Shown here: in pieces, positions 55,665 to 63,926 of the stretch
Layout of the letters: the number at the start of each line of letters is the position of its first letter
How positions within the stretch are numbered: the stretch's first letter is position 1
Source: DASVNK01 sp964478815
GTDB taxonomy: Bacteria > Verrucomicrobiota > Verrucomicrobiia > Limisphaerales > SXQI01
Direction of reading: 5' to 3'
NCBI GenBank assembly: GCA_964478815.1
Contig: CAYZKY010000002.1
Location: 1-64,000, forward strand
DNA length: 64,000 nt
Notes under the pieces: generated by a model
Told to the model about the DNA's origin: nothing
Databases searched by the model: none
The model's input: the letters and a program-made list of their open reading frames with translations, nothing else
Program-made: the position numbers and the translations under genes

Positions 55665-56571
55665 GGTCGCACAGTTGACGGCCAGGGGAGGCACGACGGA
55701 ACCACCAGACGGAAACGGCGGCCAGGGTCAGGAGGATCATCGTGGCCATCCAGCCGTCCGACACGCGATTCGATCCCCACACTTTGGGGGCGAATCCCGC
55801 CTGGGGTTGGGTGATGAATCCGTACATTTTCATGCCGAACACCATCGAGGCATGGAGCCCGGCCGGACCAGCCACCGAACCGGTGCGCTCGAACAGCCAG
55901 GCGAAGATCCAGCCGAGAATGGTCAGGTTGAGCAACCCGGGCATGAGCGAGAGCGGATCGGCCCAGCCGGCGAGCGCCTGGCCGAGCGCCGGCAAACCGG
56001 TGTGCCAGTGCATCTCGGTTGGATTATCCGGACGGGCGAAGTAATGGGTGATGGAGTACAAGCCCCCGCTGACCAGGGCCGCCCAGGCAAAGGAGTTGGT
56101 TCGGCGCAAGGCGGCGAAAATCCCGCCGCGGAAGAGGGCTTCCTCCAGGATGCCCACGACCAGCCCGGCGGCGAGGGCACCGGTCAGCCGACGGAACCAG
56201 GCGCGCCCGGTGTGATCAAAATGCCATTCGCGGGCTCCGGCGAGGACGGCGATGAGGAGGATCGCCGCCACGGTGAGCAGGCCCAGCCCTGCGCCCGCCA
56301 GCCATTGCCGCCGCAGCCGTGGCCAGGGAGTGGGTTGAACCACGAGACGGAACCGGCTGCCCAGGATGCTCAGCAAGGGCCACAGACCGGCCAAGGCCAG
56401 CAGGATCATGCAGCGGTTCAGGTAGCGATGGAACGGCTGGTCGGCAAATCCGGCGAAGGCCGGAGAAAGGCGGTCCAGCGCTTGGGCTCCCCACCACACC
56501 CAGGGTGCGAGGAGCGCCGCACCCACCAACACCATCGCCAGGTAACCTGCCACCAGCAGGATCGCACGCAT
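55630..56571 (-). CDS. CPBP-family intramembrane metalloprotease
   Basis: A 313-residue membrane protein of the CPBP (CAAX protease/Abi) family. Around eight membrane segments. The signature motifs are EEALFRGGIF (EExxxR) near residue 160, YSITHYFA (FxxxH-like), and a late LHASMVFG region (HxxxN/B-like). Members cleave peptides or prenylated proteins in the membrane, or act in bacteriocin immunity. Start MRAILLV at 56571 is preferred over the longer frame to 56634. Its 3' end overlaps comF by 35 bases. Array C lies 200 to 270 bases upstream of the start. Confidence 0.9.
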   Translation of the reverse strand: MRAILLVAGYLAMVLVGAALLAPWVWWGAQALDRLSPAFAGFADQPFHRYLNRCMILLALAGLWPLLSILGSRFRLVVQPTPWPRLRRQWLAGAGLGLLTVAAILLIAVLAGAREWHFDHTGRAWFRRLTGALAAGLVVGILEEALFRGGIFAALRRTNSFAWAALVSGGLYSITHYFARPDNPTEMHWHTGLPALGQALAGWADPLSLMPGLLNLTILGWIFAWLFERTGSVAGPAGLHASMVFGMKMYGFITQPQAGFAPKVWGSNRVSDGWMATMILLTLAAVSVWWFRRASPGRQLCDHDSDLRHSEPA

Positions 56572-56574
56572 CGC

Positions 56575-56773
56575 CGCAGGGTAGGGATTCCGCTCCCGAA
56601 AGGCCAGACGCGATGTAGCGGTCAAGCGGATCAATCACGAGGCGTGAGTGGTGGAGAGAAAAGAATTGGAAGTGGTGAATTGTGGAGAATCGAGCGGGTT
56701 CAGCCTCTTTGACTATAGCGCAATATATTGATAGAAAATGAGTTATGATTATCGAAGGTGGGAAAAACAGGTG
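56575..56773. other. Intergenic region with AT-rich insert
   Basis: About 200 bases between the CPBP start and array C. TGGTGAAT-like units occur near 56649, 56673 and 56683 in the same phase. They are interrupted by an AT-rich stretch (56709-56750, TTGACTATAGCGCAATATATTG) which could contain a promoter, although no well-spaced -35/-10 pair was found. Confidence 0.4.
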
Positions 56774-56842
56774 TGGTGAATGAGTGGCGAATTCTGGTGA
56801 ATTGTGGTGGTTTCTGGTGAATCGCGGTGATTCGCGGAGGAT
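56774..56842. repeat. Phased TGGTGAAT array C (seven units)
   Basis: Units related to TGGTGAAT start at 56774, 56785, 56795, 56805, 56815, 56825 and 56835: steps of 11 then 10, 10, 10, 10, 10. Variants include TGGCGAAT, TGGTGGTT, CGGTGATT and CGGAGGAT. The array lies 204 to 271 bases upstream of the CPBP gene, ends 15 bases after the UbiA gene stop and is read on the plus strand. The reverse complement ATTCACCA resembles ATTTACACA of arrays A and B at several positions, so the three may belong to one class in opposite orientation; this is inference. Confidence 0.78.
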
Positions 56843-56857
56843 CTGAACCTGGCGGAT

Positions 56858-57733
56858 TCAGGTCGCGGGGACATGGCGCTGAAAGAGGAGGGCGGCGGCG
56901 AAGAGGAGGAGCATGGCGAACGCGAGGGCGGCGGGAGAGCCGCCGATGGCGAGGAGGTCCACGACGACGATGCCGGCCAGGAGACCGGAGACGGTGCGTC
57001 CGACGTTTTTGGGCGAAGACCAGAAGGTAAAGGTGAGGCACCGGGCCACCCAGAAGAGCAAGGCAAACCAGGCGACGGGCACCACCAGCTTATACGGGGC
57101 CGGGGCTTCGTTGTTGACGATCCAGGCCAGGAGGAGTGGCGCTCCGAGAAACAGGCAGGGCCAGTACTTCAACGCGCCGCGGGTGCTCTCGCTTTTGGCG
57201 ACGTAGCTCAGCCCCACAATGTAACTGCCGAGGGCAAATGCGCTCCAGAGGGCGATGCCGGTCACGCCTTCGTCGCCGGTGGCGGAGGCCATCAGGAAGA
57301 GGAAAAAGCGGCAGACCGCCATCAGAACCGGGGAGAAAGCCACCAGCTTGTGCACCGCATCATAGAGGAGAATCGCGAAGACCAGGAACATGGCGAGCCC
57401 GGTGACGGGGCTCGGCAGCAGCAAGGTCAGCGCGAGACCCGCCATGAGCCAGCCGAGGCCGAAGGCCCAGACCGTCCCGAGCCCGATGGCTCCCGAGGGG
57501 ATGGGACGCTCCTTGCGGTGCTGGCGGTCGAATTCGATGTCGAAGGCGTCGTTGAGATACATCCCGCCCGTGTAGAGGCAGCTCGCGGCCAGGCAGAGCC
57601 AGAAGGCCGCGCTCCATGAACCGCCCCCGCCGAGCCACCAGCCGGCCAGACAGTTCGACCAGACGGTGGGAAGATTCGAGGCCCGTCCGAGAACCAGCAG
57701 CGTGCGCAGGTAGGGGTAATGCCAATTCGCCAT
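56858..57733 (-). CDS. UbiA-family prenyltransferase, EboC-like
   Basis: A 291-residue integral membrane prenyltransferase of the UbiA family, with the first Asp-rich motif NDAFDIEFDR (61-70) and seven or more membrane segments. The opening LGRASNLPTVWSNCLAGW and overall length match the EboC-type group found in ebo clusters. The predicted reaction is transfer of a prenyl chain to a membrane-bound acceptor; the ebo product is not established. It starts 16 bases after the EboE-like stop. The family also contains ubiquinone and menaquinone enzymes, but gene context favours EboC. It is the last gene of the run before array C. Confidence 0.82.
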   Translation of the reverse strand: MANWHYPYLRTLLVLGRASNLPTVWSNCLAGWWLGGGGSWSAAFWLCLAASCLYTGGMYLNDAFDIEFDRQHRKERPIPSGAIGLGTVWAFGLGWLMAGLALTLLLPSPVTGLAMFLVFAILLYDAVHKLVAFSPVLMAVCRFFLFLMASATGDEGVTGIALWSAFALGSYIVGLSYVAKSESTRGALKYWPCLFLGAPLLLAWIVNNEAPAPYKLVVPVAWFALLFWVARCLTFTFWSSPKNVGRTVSGLLAGIVVVDLLAIGGSPAALAFAMLLLFAAALLFQRHVPAT

Positions 57734-57749
57734 GCGGAAGCCGGGTCGG

Positions 57750-58904
57750 TCACGCGAGCCCGCGGGCGCGCAGATGCCCCAAGGTCCAATCGTACTCCGC
57801 GGCTAGTTGATCGACGACGTCGCGCTTTTTCAATTCGCCGGGCAGGACCTCCCAGGTGTAGGTCTCCATCTCGATATGCGAACACAGTTTGGGGTTCGCG
57901 GCGAGCTGGTCCATCACGCCGAGCAAATGGCTGGTGGTGGGCTGGAAGAGCGTCGTCGGAGCCGCGTGGAGCGGAATATGGAAATGAATGCGCCATTCCT
58001 CGGCCGGGTCGGGGCGGGCCAGGGCTTCATCGAGATCGAGATAGCGGTGGAGCGTTCCGTCGGCCCGGCGGGCGACGACCTGGTGGAAGTACACCGGGTC
58101 GATGAAGTTCTGAAGCGCGGCGCGCGCCTCCGGCGTGGGGATGACGCGCAGCGCGGAGCTGAAATGGAGCTTGCTGATCCGGAGGCCCGCGCTCCGCAGG
58201 CGGCCGAGGGCTTCGGCCGGTTCCTCATATTCTACCGCGAGATGGCAGGTGTCGTAATTCACGCCGAGATATCTCAGCAAACGGTCGTCGCCCGGGCGGT
58301 CGCGCTGGAGTGCTTCGAAAAAGCGAACCGTTTCCTCGGTGGTCTCGATATAGCAGAGCGGCTCCGGTTCGACGCCCAGGTGCAGCGTCTTGCCGCTGCG
58401 TTCGCAGAGCCGGGCGAGGTGATCCACCGTCCGCCAGAGGTTGTCCCGCATGGCGCGCTCCTGGCCGGGCTCGCGGATGAGCGGCTTGAACGAGCCGGGC
58501 ACCGTGCTGACGCTGCCTTCGACGCCTTCCGGCACCAGCGTGGCCAGCAGATCGAACAGCAGATTCGTGTAAGCGACTCGTTCGGGCGTGGTCCAGTCGG
58601 GGATGTAGGCCAGTTCCTTGACGCGGCCGCCGTGGAACATGCCGTAGGGAAATCCATTGATCGTGAAGACGTAGCAATTCTCCCGGTCGAGCCAGCGCCG
58701 GAAATCGGCCAGCACATCCGGCCGGGCGAGTTGGCGGGCCGCCGGTTCGCTCAGGCGGAGGCCGATGGCGTACGGCTGTCCCGGCGCGACGCGGTCGCGG
58801 ACCCGCAGAGTATGTTGCCGGAGCGTTTCGAATGTTTCCGGCCAATCCTGGCCACGATGAATATTCGTGCAGTAGGCCAGGTGAATATGGTGTTTGAGGC
58901 GCAC
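57750..58904 (-). CDS. EboE-like metabolite-traffic TIM-barrel protein
   Basis: A 384-residue protein of the xylose-isomerase-like TIM-barrel superfamily resembling EboE. HHIHLAYCTNIHRG at the start and several conserved acidic/His positions (LGVEPEPLCYIETTEE, NYDTCHLAVEYEEP, SKLHFSSALR, HFHIPLHA) are those of sugar-phosphate-isomerase-like enzymes with a metal site. Ebo proteins are linked to scytonemin precursor traffic in cyanobacteria; no function is established in Verrucomicrobia. The start is GTG (58904) with AGGAAAGGA just upstream. The EboB-like gene ends 61 bases upstream. Confidence 0.8.
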   Translation of the reverse strand: MRLKHHIHLAYCTNIHRGQDWPETFETLRQHTLRVRDRVAPGQPYAIGLRLSEPAARQLARPDVLADFRRWLDRENCYVFTINGFPYGMFHGGRVKELAYIPDWTTPERVAYTNLLFDLLATLVPEGVEGSVSTVPGSFKPLIREPGQERAMRDNLWRTVDHLARLCERSGKTLHLGVEPEPLCYIETTEETVRFFEALQRDRPGDDRLLRYLGVNYDTCHLAVEYEEPAEALGRLRSAGLRISKLHFSSALRVIPTPEARAALQNFIDPVYFHQVVARRADGTLHRYLDLDEALARPDPAEEWRIHFHIPLHAAPTTLFQPTTSHLLGVMDQLAANPKLCSHIEMETYTWEVLPGELKKRDVVDQLAAEYDWTLGHLRARGLA

Positions 58905-58965
58905 TCAGCGTCCTTTCCTGTCATGACGCGGTCCGCCCGGCACTTCAAGCTCGTTCACGCTTCGT

Positions 58966-59772
58966 TCACGCTTTCAGCCGGAATTTCGGCGACTGGCTCA
59001 TGAAACGGATCGGGTTCTGATAAATGACCCGGTCGATCCAGTCGTCCGGGTGCCCCCGTTTCCGCATTTCCAGCGCCGTGCGCGGGACCGCGAGAGGAAT
59101 ACTGACGCCCCAATCGCACGCGCTGTTCATCCAAAGACGTTCGGTGCCGTACATTTCCAGAATGTCGATGGCGCGGGCCGGGGTGCATTTGGATTCCGGA
59201 TAGAGCGTCATGCCGGCCCAGAAGCCGGCGTCGAGCACGAGGCGGACGGTGTGCTCCTCGACATGGTCGATGATGACCCGCTCCGGCTTGATCCGGCGCT
59301 CGTTCTTCAGCACGTCCATGATCAGGCGGGTGCCCTTCAGTTTGTCTTCGAGGTGCGGCGTATGGACGAGCACGAGCTGGTCGTGCCGGGCGGCGAGATC
59401 GACATGTTTCTCGAGCACCGCCATTTCGTTCCGGCTGTTTTTGTTCAATCCGATTTCGCCAATCCCCAGCACGCTCGGCTGGTGGAGAAACTCCGGGATG
59501 ATCGACAACACTTCGTCGGCCAGCTTCAGATCCTCCGATTCCTTCGGGTTCAGGCAGAGCCAGGTGTAGTGTTGAAGGCCGAACTTGGCGGCGCGTTTCG
59601 GCTCGAAATCGGTAAGCTGGCGGAAGTAGTCGTAAAAGCCCTGCACCGAGCTGCGATCGAAGCCGGCCCAGAAAGCCGGTTCGCTGACGGCCACGCATCC
59701 GGCGGTGGCCATGTCCAAATAGTCATCCGTGGTGCGGCTGACCATGTGGCCATGTGGTTCGATATAGCGCAT
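58966..59772 (-). CDS. TatD-family hydrolase, EboB-like
   Basis: A 268-residue metal-dependent hydrolase of the amidohydrolase/TatD superfamily. IEPHGHM at residues 4-10 supplies the first metal-binding His pair. GIGEIGLNK, VHTPHLEDKLKG, IIDHVEEHT and NSACDWGVSIPL give the other ligands. The match to EboB-type TatD proteins, and the neighbours, favour that assignment over DNase TatD. The start codon is two bases after the stop of the small gene at 59775. Confidence 0.8.
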   Translation of the reverse strand: MRYIEPHGHMVSRTTDDYLDMATAGCVAVSEPAFWAGFDRSSVQGFYDYFRQLTDFEPKRAAKFGLQHYTWLCLNPKESEDLKLADEVLSIIPEFLHQPSVLGIGEIGLNKNSRNEMAVLEKHVDLAARHDQLVLVHTPHLEDKLKGTRLIMDVLKNERRIKPERVIIDHVEEHTVRLVLDAGFWAGMTLYPESKCTPARAIDILEMYGTERLWMNSACDWGVSIPLAVPRTALEMRKRGHPDDWIDRVIYQNPIRFMSQSPKFRLKA

Positions 59773-59774
59773 GA

Positions 59775-60056
59775 TCAGTGATCGGCGGAGGAAACCGAAG
59801 GAGCATAGGCACCGCACGCGGCTTTCGTAGTGGCCGCTGGGATGGGCTGTTCGGTCGGGTCGCTCAGGGCCAGAAGGACTTGCTCCGCCCGGCCCGCCTC
59901 ATTCCTGGACAAGACGCCGAGGGCCTGGCGGAACGCCGCGTAACGAAAGTCGGCGGCCCCATCGCCGCGATCGATGCGGTCCATGAAGGCGGCCAGCTCG
60001 ATCAGCTTGCACCGGGCATCCATGAAGTACAAGTCCAGCAGTTGTTGGCGCGTCAT
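59775..60056 (-). CDS. Small conserved protein at the head of the ebo-like run
   Basis: A 93-residue protein with the pattern LLDLYFMDARCKLIELAAFMDRIDR and a short tail. I do not recognise the family with certainty. It is not the EboA domain I would expect, which is longer (about 200 residues). Its two-base spacing to the EboB-like gene makes co-translation likely. A leading extension (60128 to 60057) is rejected: the family-like segment begins at MTRQQLLDLYF. Confidence 0.6.
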   Translation of the reverse strand: MTRQQLLDLYFMDARCKLIELAAFMDRIDRGDGAADFRYAAFRQALGVLSRNEAGRAEQVLLALSDPTEQPIPAATTKAACGAYAPSVSSADH

Positions 60057-60194
60057 AAAGAGAACACTCCGGAGTGGTTCCCCGATTTGCGGAATCGCGG
60101 CAATGGCATCATGAGAGCGATGCTCCAAGAGAGGCGAAATCGATCTTTCATCGCAAGAAGAAAGTGCAGCCGCGTCCGCACCGCCGGCCGGTCG

Positions 60195-60569
60195 CTACGC
60201 CGGCGGCCTCAGGACCGCATCGATAACATCGAGCAATTCCTCGCCGGAGAACGGTTTGGCCAGGGTGCGCGAGGCGCCGAGCATGCGCGCCGCCGACAGA
60301 TAATCGCGGGCTCCCAGCCGGCCGCCGCCGGAGACGGCGATGATTTTCATGGCGGGGACCATTTTGCGGATGACGGCGATGGTTTCGAGGCCCTCCCGTT
60401 CGGGCATGATGATGTCGGTAATGAGCAGATCGTAGGCCGCCTTGCCGGCCTCGCGGAGGGCTTCGTTGCCGTCCGCGGCGGTGCTGACCTGATGCCCGGC
60501 CCGCCCCAGGAATTCCGTTTGGGCAGCCAGGTAGTCCGCGTTGTCGTCTACCAACAGTATTTTGGCCAT
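60195..60569 (-). CDS. Single-domain response regulator (CheY-like)
   Basis: A 124-residue receiver domain without an output domain. Phosphoacceptor Asp52 lies in LLITDIIMP, acidic pair Asp8-Asp9 in ILLVDDN, Ser80 in AVSGGG and Lys105 in LAKPFS. It starts 57 bases after the stop of the hybrid sensor kinase on the same strand, so it is the probable phospho-acceptor or relay partner. Start MAKILLVDDN is chosen over the longer frame. Confidence 0.92.
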   Translation of the reverse strand: MAKILLVDDNADYLAAQTEFLGRAGHQVSTAADGNEALREAGKAAYDLLITDIIMPEREGLETIAVIRKMVPAMKIIAVSGGGRLGARDYLSAARMLGASRTLAKPFSGEELLDVIDAVLRPPA

Positions 60570-60626
60570 ACCGAGCCGTGCGTCAGGGTGGGACACGCGG
60601 CCGACCGCTGCCTTGCTTCCAACCCT

Positions 60627-63600
60627 CTAAACACGGGGAGTAACCGCGACATGTAACGCCTGTTGCAATATGCGCATCAGGGTGCTCCGTGCGAACGGTT
60701 TGTCAAGCGTCAGATGCACGCCGAGGCGCTGCAATTCGGCCCATTGCGCGGGTTCGATCCGCCCGCTGGCGACGACGACCGGAACTTTCGAGCCGCTGCT
60801 GCGCAAAGCCCGGATCAAGCCCAGGCCATCCAGCCCCGGCATGTGCAGATCGGTGATGACGACCTTCACCTCCCCGGCGTATTCGGTGGCCAGCCGGAGG
60901 CCATCGACCCCGCCGCCGGCGATCAGCGGCCGGAAGTTCAAGCTGCCGAGGATGACCCGCACCATTTCGCACACGGCATGTTCGTCGTCGACGAAGAGCA
61001 CGAACTCGCCCTGGCCACGCGGCTCGACGAACACCCCGGCTCCGTCGGTCTCCGGCAGGCCCGGCTGGGCGGGGTCCCGGGCGAGCGGGAGGTAGAAGCT
61101 GAATTCCGAGCCTTCGCCCACGCCGCTCCGCACGCGGAGAAAGCCGCCGTGCGCGCGCGCGATGCCCAGCGCGGTGGAAAGGCCGAGGCCCGTCCCTCCC
61201 GACGCGCTCTTGGTGCTGAAGAACGGCTCGAAAATGCGATCCAGGGTGGCGCGCGGCATGCCCAGGCCGGTGTCGGTGACGCGGAAGACGGCATGCCGGC
61301 CCGGCCGGAATTCGCCCTTTTCGCAAACGCCCTCGGGCACGGGGCCGACCTCTTCGAGATCCGCTTCGAGGATAATGGTTCCGCCCTCCGGCATGGCGTC
61401 GCGCGCGTTCAGGCAAAGGTTGAGCAACACTTGGTGCAGCTCGGTCGCATCGCCTTCGACACTGCCGAGCTGGGTGCCCAGGCGTTTCTGCACGCGAATG
61501 TTTTTGGGGAAGGTGCTGTGGAGGAGGGTTTCGATTTCGGAGAGGACCCAGGCGGGGCGGAGCGAGGTTTTGCGCCCCTCGGTTCCCCGGGCGAAAGCCA
61601 GCAACTGGCGCACCATCGCCGCGGCGCGGGTGGTGCTGGTGCTGGCCAGCTCCAGCAGGCCGGCGTTGTCTTCCGGAAAATGCCGCAAGTGATCGAGCGA
61701 GAGCAGGACGGGCGCGAGGGCGTTGTTCAGATCGTGCGCGATGCCCCCGGCCAGCGAGCCGATGCCCTGCAGCCGCTGCGTGCGGTTCGCTTGTTGTTCC
61801 AGCTCCTTCCGGAGCGTGATATCCTGATAGGCTCCCCACAATTGAACCACGCGGCCGGCCTCGGTGCGGGCCTCGCCCATCACCCGCACCCAGATCGACC
61901 GGCCCCGGGCCGTGACGAGCGGCAGCTCAAGGTCGAAACTGGTCCCGCGTTCGATGGCCTCGCTCAACGCGCGCTCGAAGGACTTGCGTTCCTCCGCCGG
62001 GAAAAAGGCCTTCGCCTGGTCCGGATCGGGACGATAATCGGCGGACACCTCATGAATCCGGCGCAACTGTTGCGACCAGCGCAAACTTTGCGAGGCCAGG
62101 TCCAGCTCCCAGCCGCCCACGCCGGCGATCTGCTCCGTCCGTTCCAACAAGGCTTCGCTGGCGCGCAGGATCGATTCCGCCTTTTTGCGGTCGGTCACAT
62201 CGCGGCCGATGCTTTCGATGAGGGGCAGGCGGGGATCCGCCGTCAGCGGGCGGGTGCTGAGTTCGATCCAGACCCGGCGGGTGCCGTCCGCGGTGCGCAG
62301 TTCGAACTCCTTCGGCACGGTGGACTCCTCGCCCTGGACTTTGCGCCACCAGGCGTCGTAGGAAAGCTCCTGGCCGGGGGCCAGCAGGTCGGACAACCGC
62401 ATGGTTCGCAGCTTCTGCGGGGAGTGACCGGCGGCACGCTGCCAGGCCGGATTCGCCGAGACGAACCGGCCGTCTGCGCCGTGGACGCTGATGAGGTCGC
62501 GGGCATTTTCGACCACGCGCCGGTACCGCTCCGCGAGATTGCCCTCCCGGCGCAGGCCGAAGTAGCGCCAGCCGATCAGCGCCGCCGCCACGACCGCGCC
62601 AAGGGCCAGGGCGCGCGGCGTGTTCCACCAGGGCGGCCGGGCCAGCACCGCGACATCAGCCGGCCCGCGCAGGAGGATCTCCATCCCGGTGCCCCGCTGG
62701 TTTTCGTCCACCGACAGTTCGGCCACGCCGGTCACAGCGATGCGGCTGGCATCGCCGATGGCGCGCAGGGAGTCCGCGGCGTTGGTGCCATGCAGCCAGG
62801 CGGTGACCACTTCCGAGCCCGCGCGGACGACCAGCGCCGCCGCCGCCGGCTTCTGAAGGTGATCCACGACCGTGGCCTCGAACCGCACCAGCCGGGCGTC
62901 CCAGGCAGGCTTCAGTCCTCCGGCCAGATCGATCGCGAGCGGAGCGGGAGCCTGGCCGGCCTCGCGCCGAACGATCGTCGCCTCGACGAGTGCCGGACTC
63001 GCGGCGCCCAGCTCGACGAACCCCGCCACTTCGACGCGGTCGCCCGGGGAAAGAGCGACGGGATCGCGGGTCGTGGCCCGCATGCCGGCGGTTTGATCCT
63101 GGAGAAAGAATTCGCCCGGGGCCGATTGGGCGGTGACGACGCCGGCGAGGCGCATGCGGCGGCCGAACGCGCGGGTGTGAGGGAAGCGCAGCGCTTCCGC
63201 CACGGGCCGGAGTTCCAAGGTTTCCAGCCCGGCCGGAGGCGGCTCGATGACCGCGACGTCGTCCAGGCTTTGCACGAAGATTTTGTAGCCCGCCATCTGG
63301 CCGCGGCTGTTGAACTGCGTGCCCCACACGCCGCGCACGCGGACGCGCGCATCGACGAGATGAAGAGGGGGCGAGCCGATGGCCGGCCCCGCGATGAAGG
63401 CCGGGAAGGGCCGCGCCGCGCCTAATTCGAGGCGGAGATGGCCTTCGTGGATGTAGGCCGCGCGGACGATCGCTTCGGTCTCGACGCGCTGGCTGTCCAA
63501 CCGGCCGCTGGCGAGTTCCTCGAAACTGGCGGGGCGCGCCGCCGGCAGCTCCGCGCGACCGCGGATCGTCACCCGCGTGAGAGCAACGACCGGCGCGAAC

Positions 63601-63926
63601 CCGCCCGGGATGGTGACGCCTTCGAGATCGACTTCCTGGCCATAATCGAGGGGCGGGGTGGCGTTGGTGCGATAAATGAAAATGCCGTCGGTGGCATCTT
63701 GCAGAAACCAGTTGGACCAAGCGGGATCGGAATAGGTGATGACGCCGCGCAACCGAACCGGATGCTGGCGCTCGGCGGCCCACCGGTCCAACCCGCGCAC
63801 CGCGGCGGCCTCCGTGAGAGCGGGGGTCGCGCTGGCGGGGCCGGCGGGCTGAGCCTGCGCGGCGGCCACCGTGGCGAGCAGCAGCCCCGCAGTCCCAACC
63901 CATCGCTGGAATCGCGCTCTCACCAC
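60627..63926 (-). CDS. Hybrid sensor histidine kinase with OB-like sensor, two PAS domains and receiver
   Basis: A 1099-residue membrane sensor kinase. N-terminal signal segment (about 7-27). A periplasmic region (30-430) with three related OB-like or beta-sandwich units: VRLRGVITYSDPAWSNWFLQ, MRLAGVVTAQSAPGEFFLQ and RFEATVVDHL with GDRVEVAG-like motifs. One transmembrane segment is near 440-458 (ALALGAVVAAALIGWRYF). Two PAS domains follow (about 470-585 and 590-710). The HisKA motif GGIAHDLNNALAP has the phosphorylated His near residue 731. HATPase motifs are NLCLNARDAMPEGG, DTGLGMP and GTGLGLS. The C-terminal receiver has VVITDLHMPG (Asp near 1024). The start is GTG at 63926. It precedes the CheY-like gene. 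Confidence 0.93.
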   Translation of the reverse strand: MVRARFQRWVGTAGLLLATVAAAQAQPAGPASATPALTEAAAVRGLDRWAAERQHPVRLRGVITYSDPAWSNWFLQDATDGIFIYRTNATPPLDYGQEVDLEGVTIPGGFAPVVALTRVTIRGRAELPAARPASFEELASGRLDSQRVETEAIVRAAYIHEGHLRLELGAARPFPAFIAGPAIGSPPLHLVDARVRVRGVWGTQFNSRGQMAGYKIFVQSLDDVAVIEPPPAGLETLELRPVAEALRFPHTRAFGRRMRLAGVVTAQSAPGEFFLQDQTAGMRATTRDPVALSPGDRVEVAGFVELGAASPALVEATIVRREAGQAPAPLAIDLAGGLKPAWDARLVRFEATVVDHLQKPAAAALVVRAGSEVVTAWLHGTNAADSLRAIGDASRIAVTGVAELSVDENQRGTGMEILLRGPADVAVLARPPWWNTPRALALGAVVAAALIGWRYFGLRREGNLAERYRRVVENARDLISVHGADGRFVSANPAWQRAAGHSPQKLRTMRLSDLLAPGQELSYDAWWRKVQGEESTVPKEFELRTADGTRRVWIELSTRPLTADPRLPLIESIGRDVTDRKKAESILRASEALLERTEQIAGVGGWELDLASQSLRWSQQLRRIHEVSADYRPDPDQAKAFFPAEERKSFERALSEAIERGTSFDLELPLVTARGRSIWVRVMGEARTEAGRVVQLWGAYQDITLRKELEQQANRTQRLQGIGSLAGGIAHDLNNALAPVLLSLDHLRHFPEDNAGLLELASTSTTRAAAMVRQLLAFARGTEGRKTSLRPAWVLSEIETLLHSTFPKNIRVQKRLGTQLGSVEGDATELHQVLLNLCLNARDAMPEGGTIILEADLEEVGPVPEGVCEKGEFRPGRHAVFRVTDTGLGMPRATLDRIFEPFFSTKSASGGTGLGLSTALGIARAHGGFLRVRSGVGEGSEFSFYLPLARDPAQPGLPETDGAGVFVEPRGQGEFVLFVDDEHAVCEMVRVILGSLNFRPLIAGGGVDGLRLATEYAGEVKVVITDLHMPGLDGLGLIRALRSSGSKVPVVVASGRIEPAQWAELQRLGVHLTLDKPFARSTLMRILQQALHVAVTPRV

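Noticed and set aside
56709..56750. A sigma-70 promoter in the AT-rich insert upstream of the CPBP gene
   Set aside because: Candidate boxes have wrong spacing (9 or 29 bases) on the plus strand and poor matches on the minus strand.
59775..60056. Calling the small gene eboA
   Set aside because: It is too short (93 residues), and the expected longer EboA domain is not visible; only position supports it.
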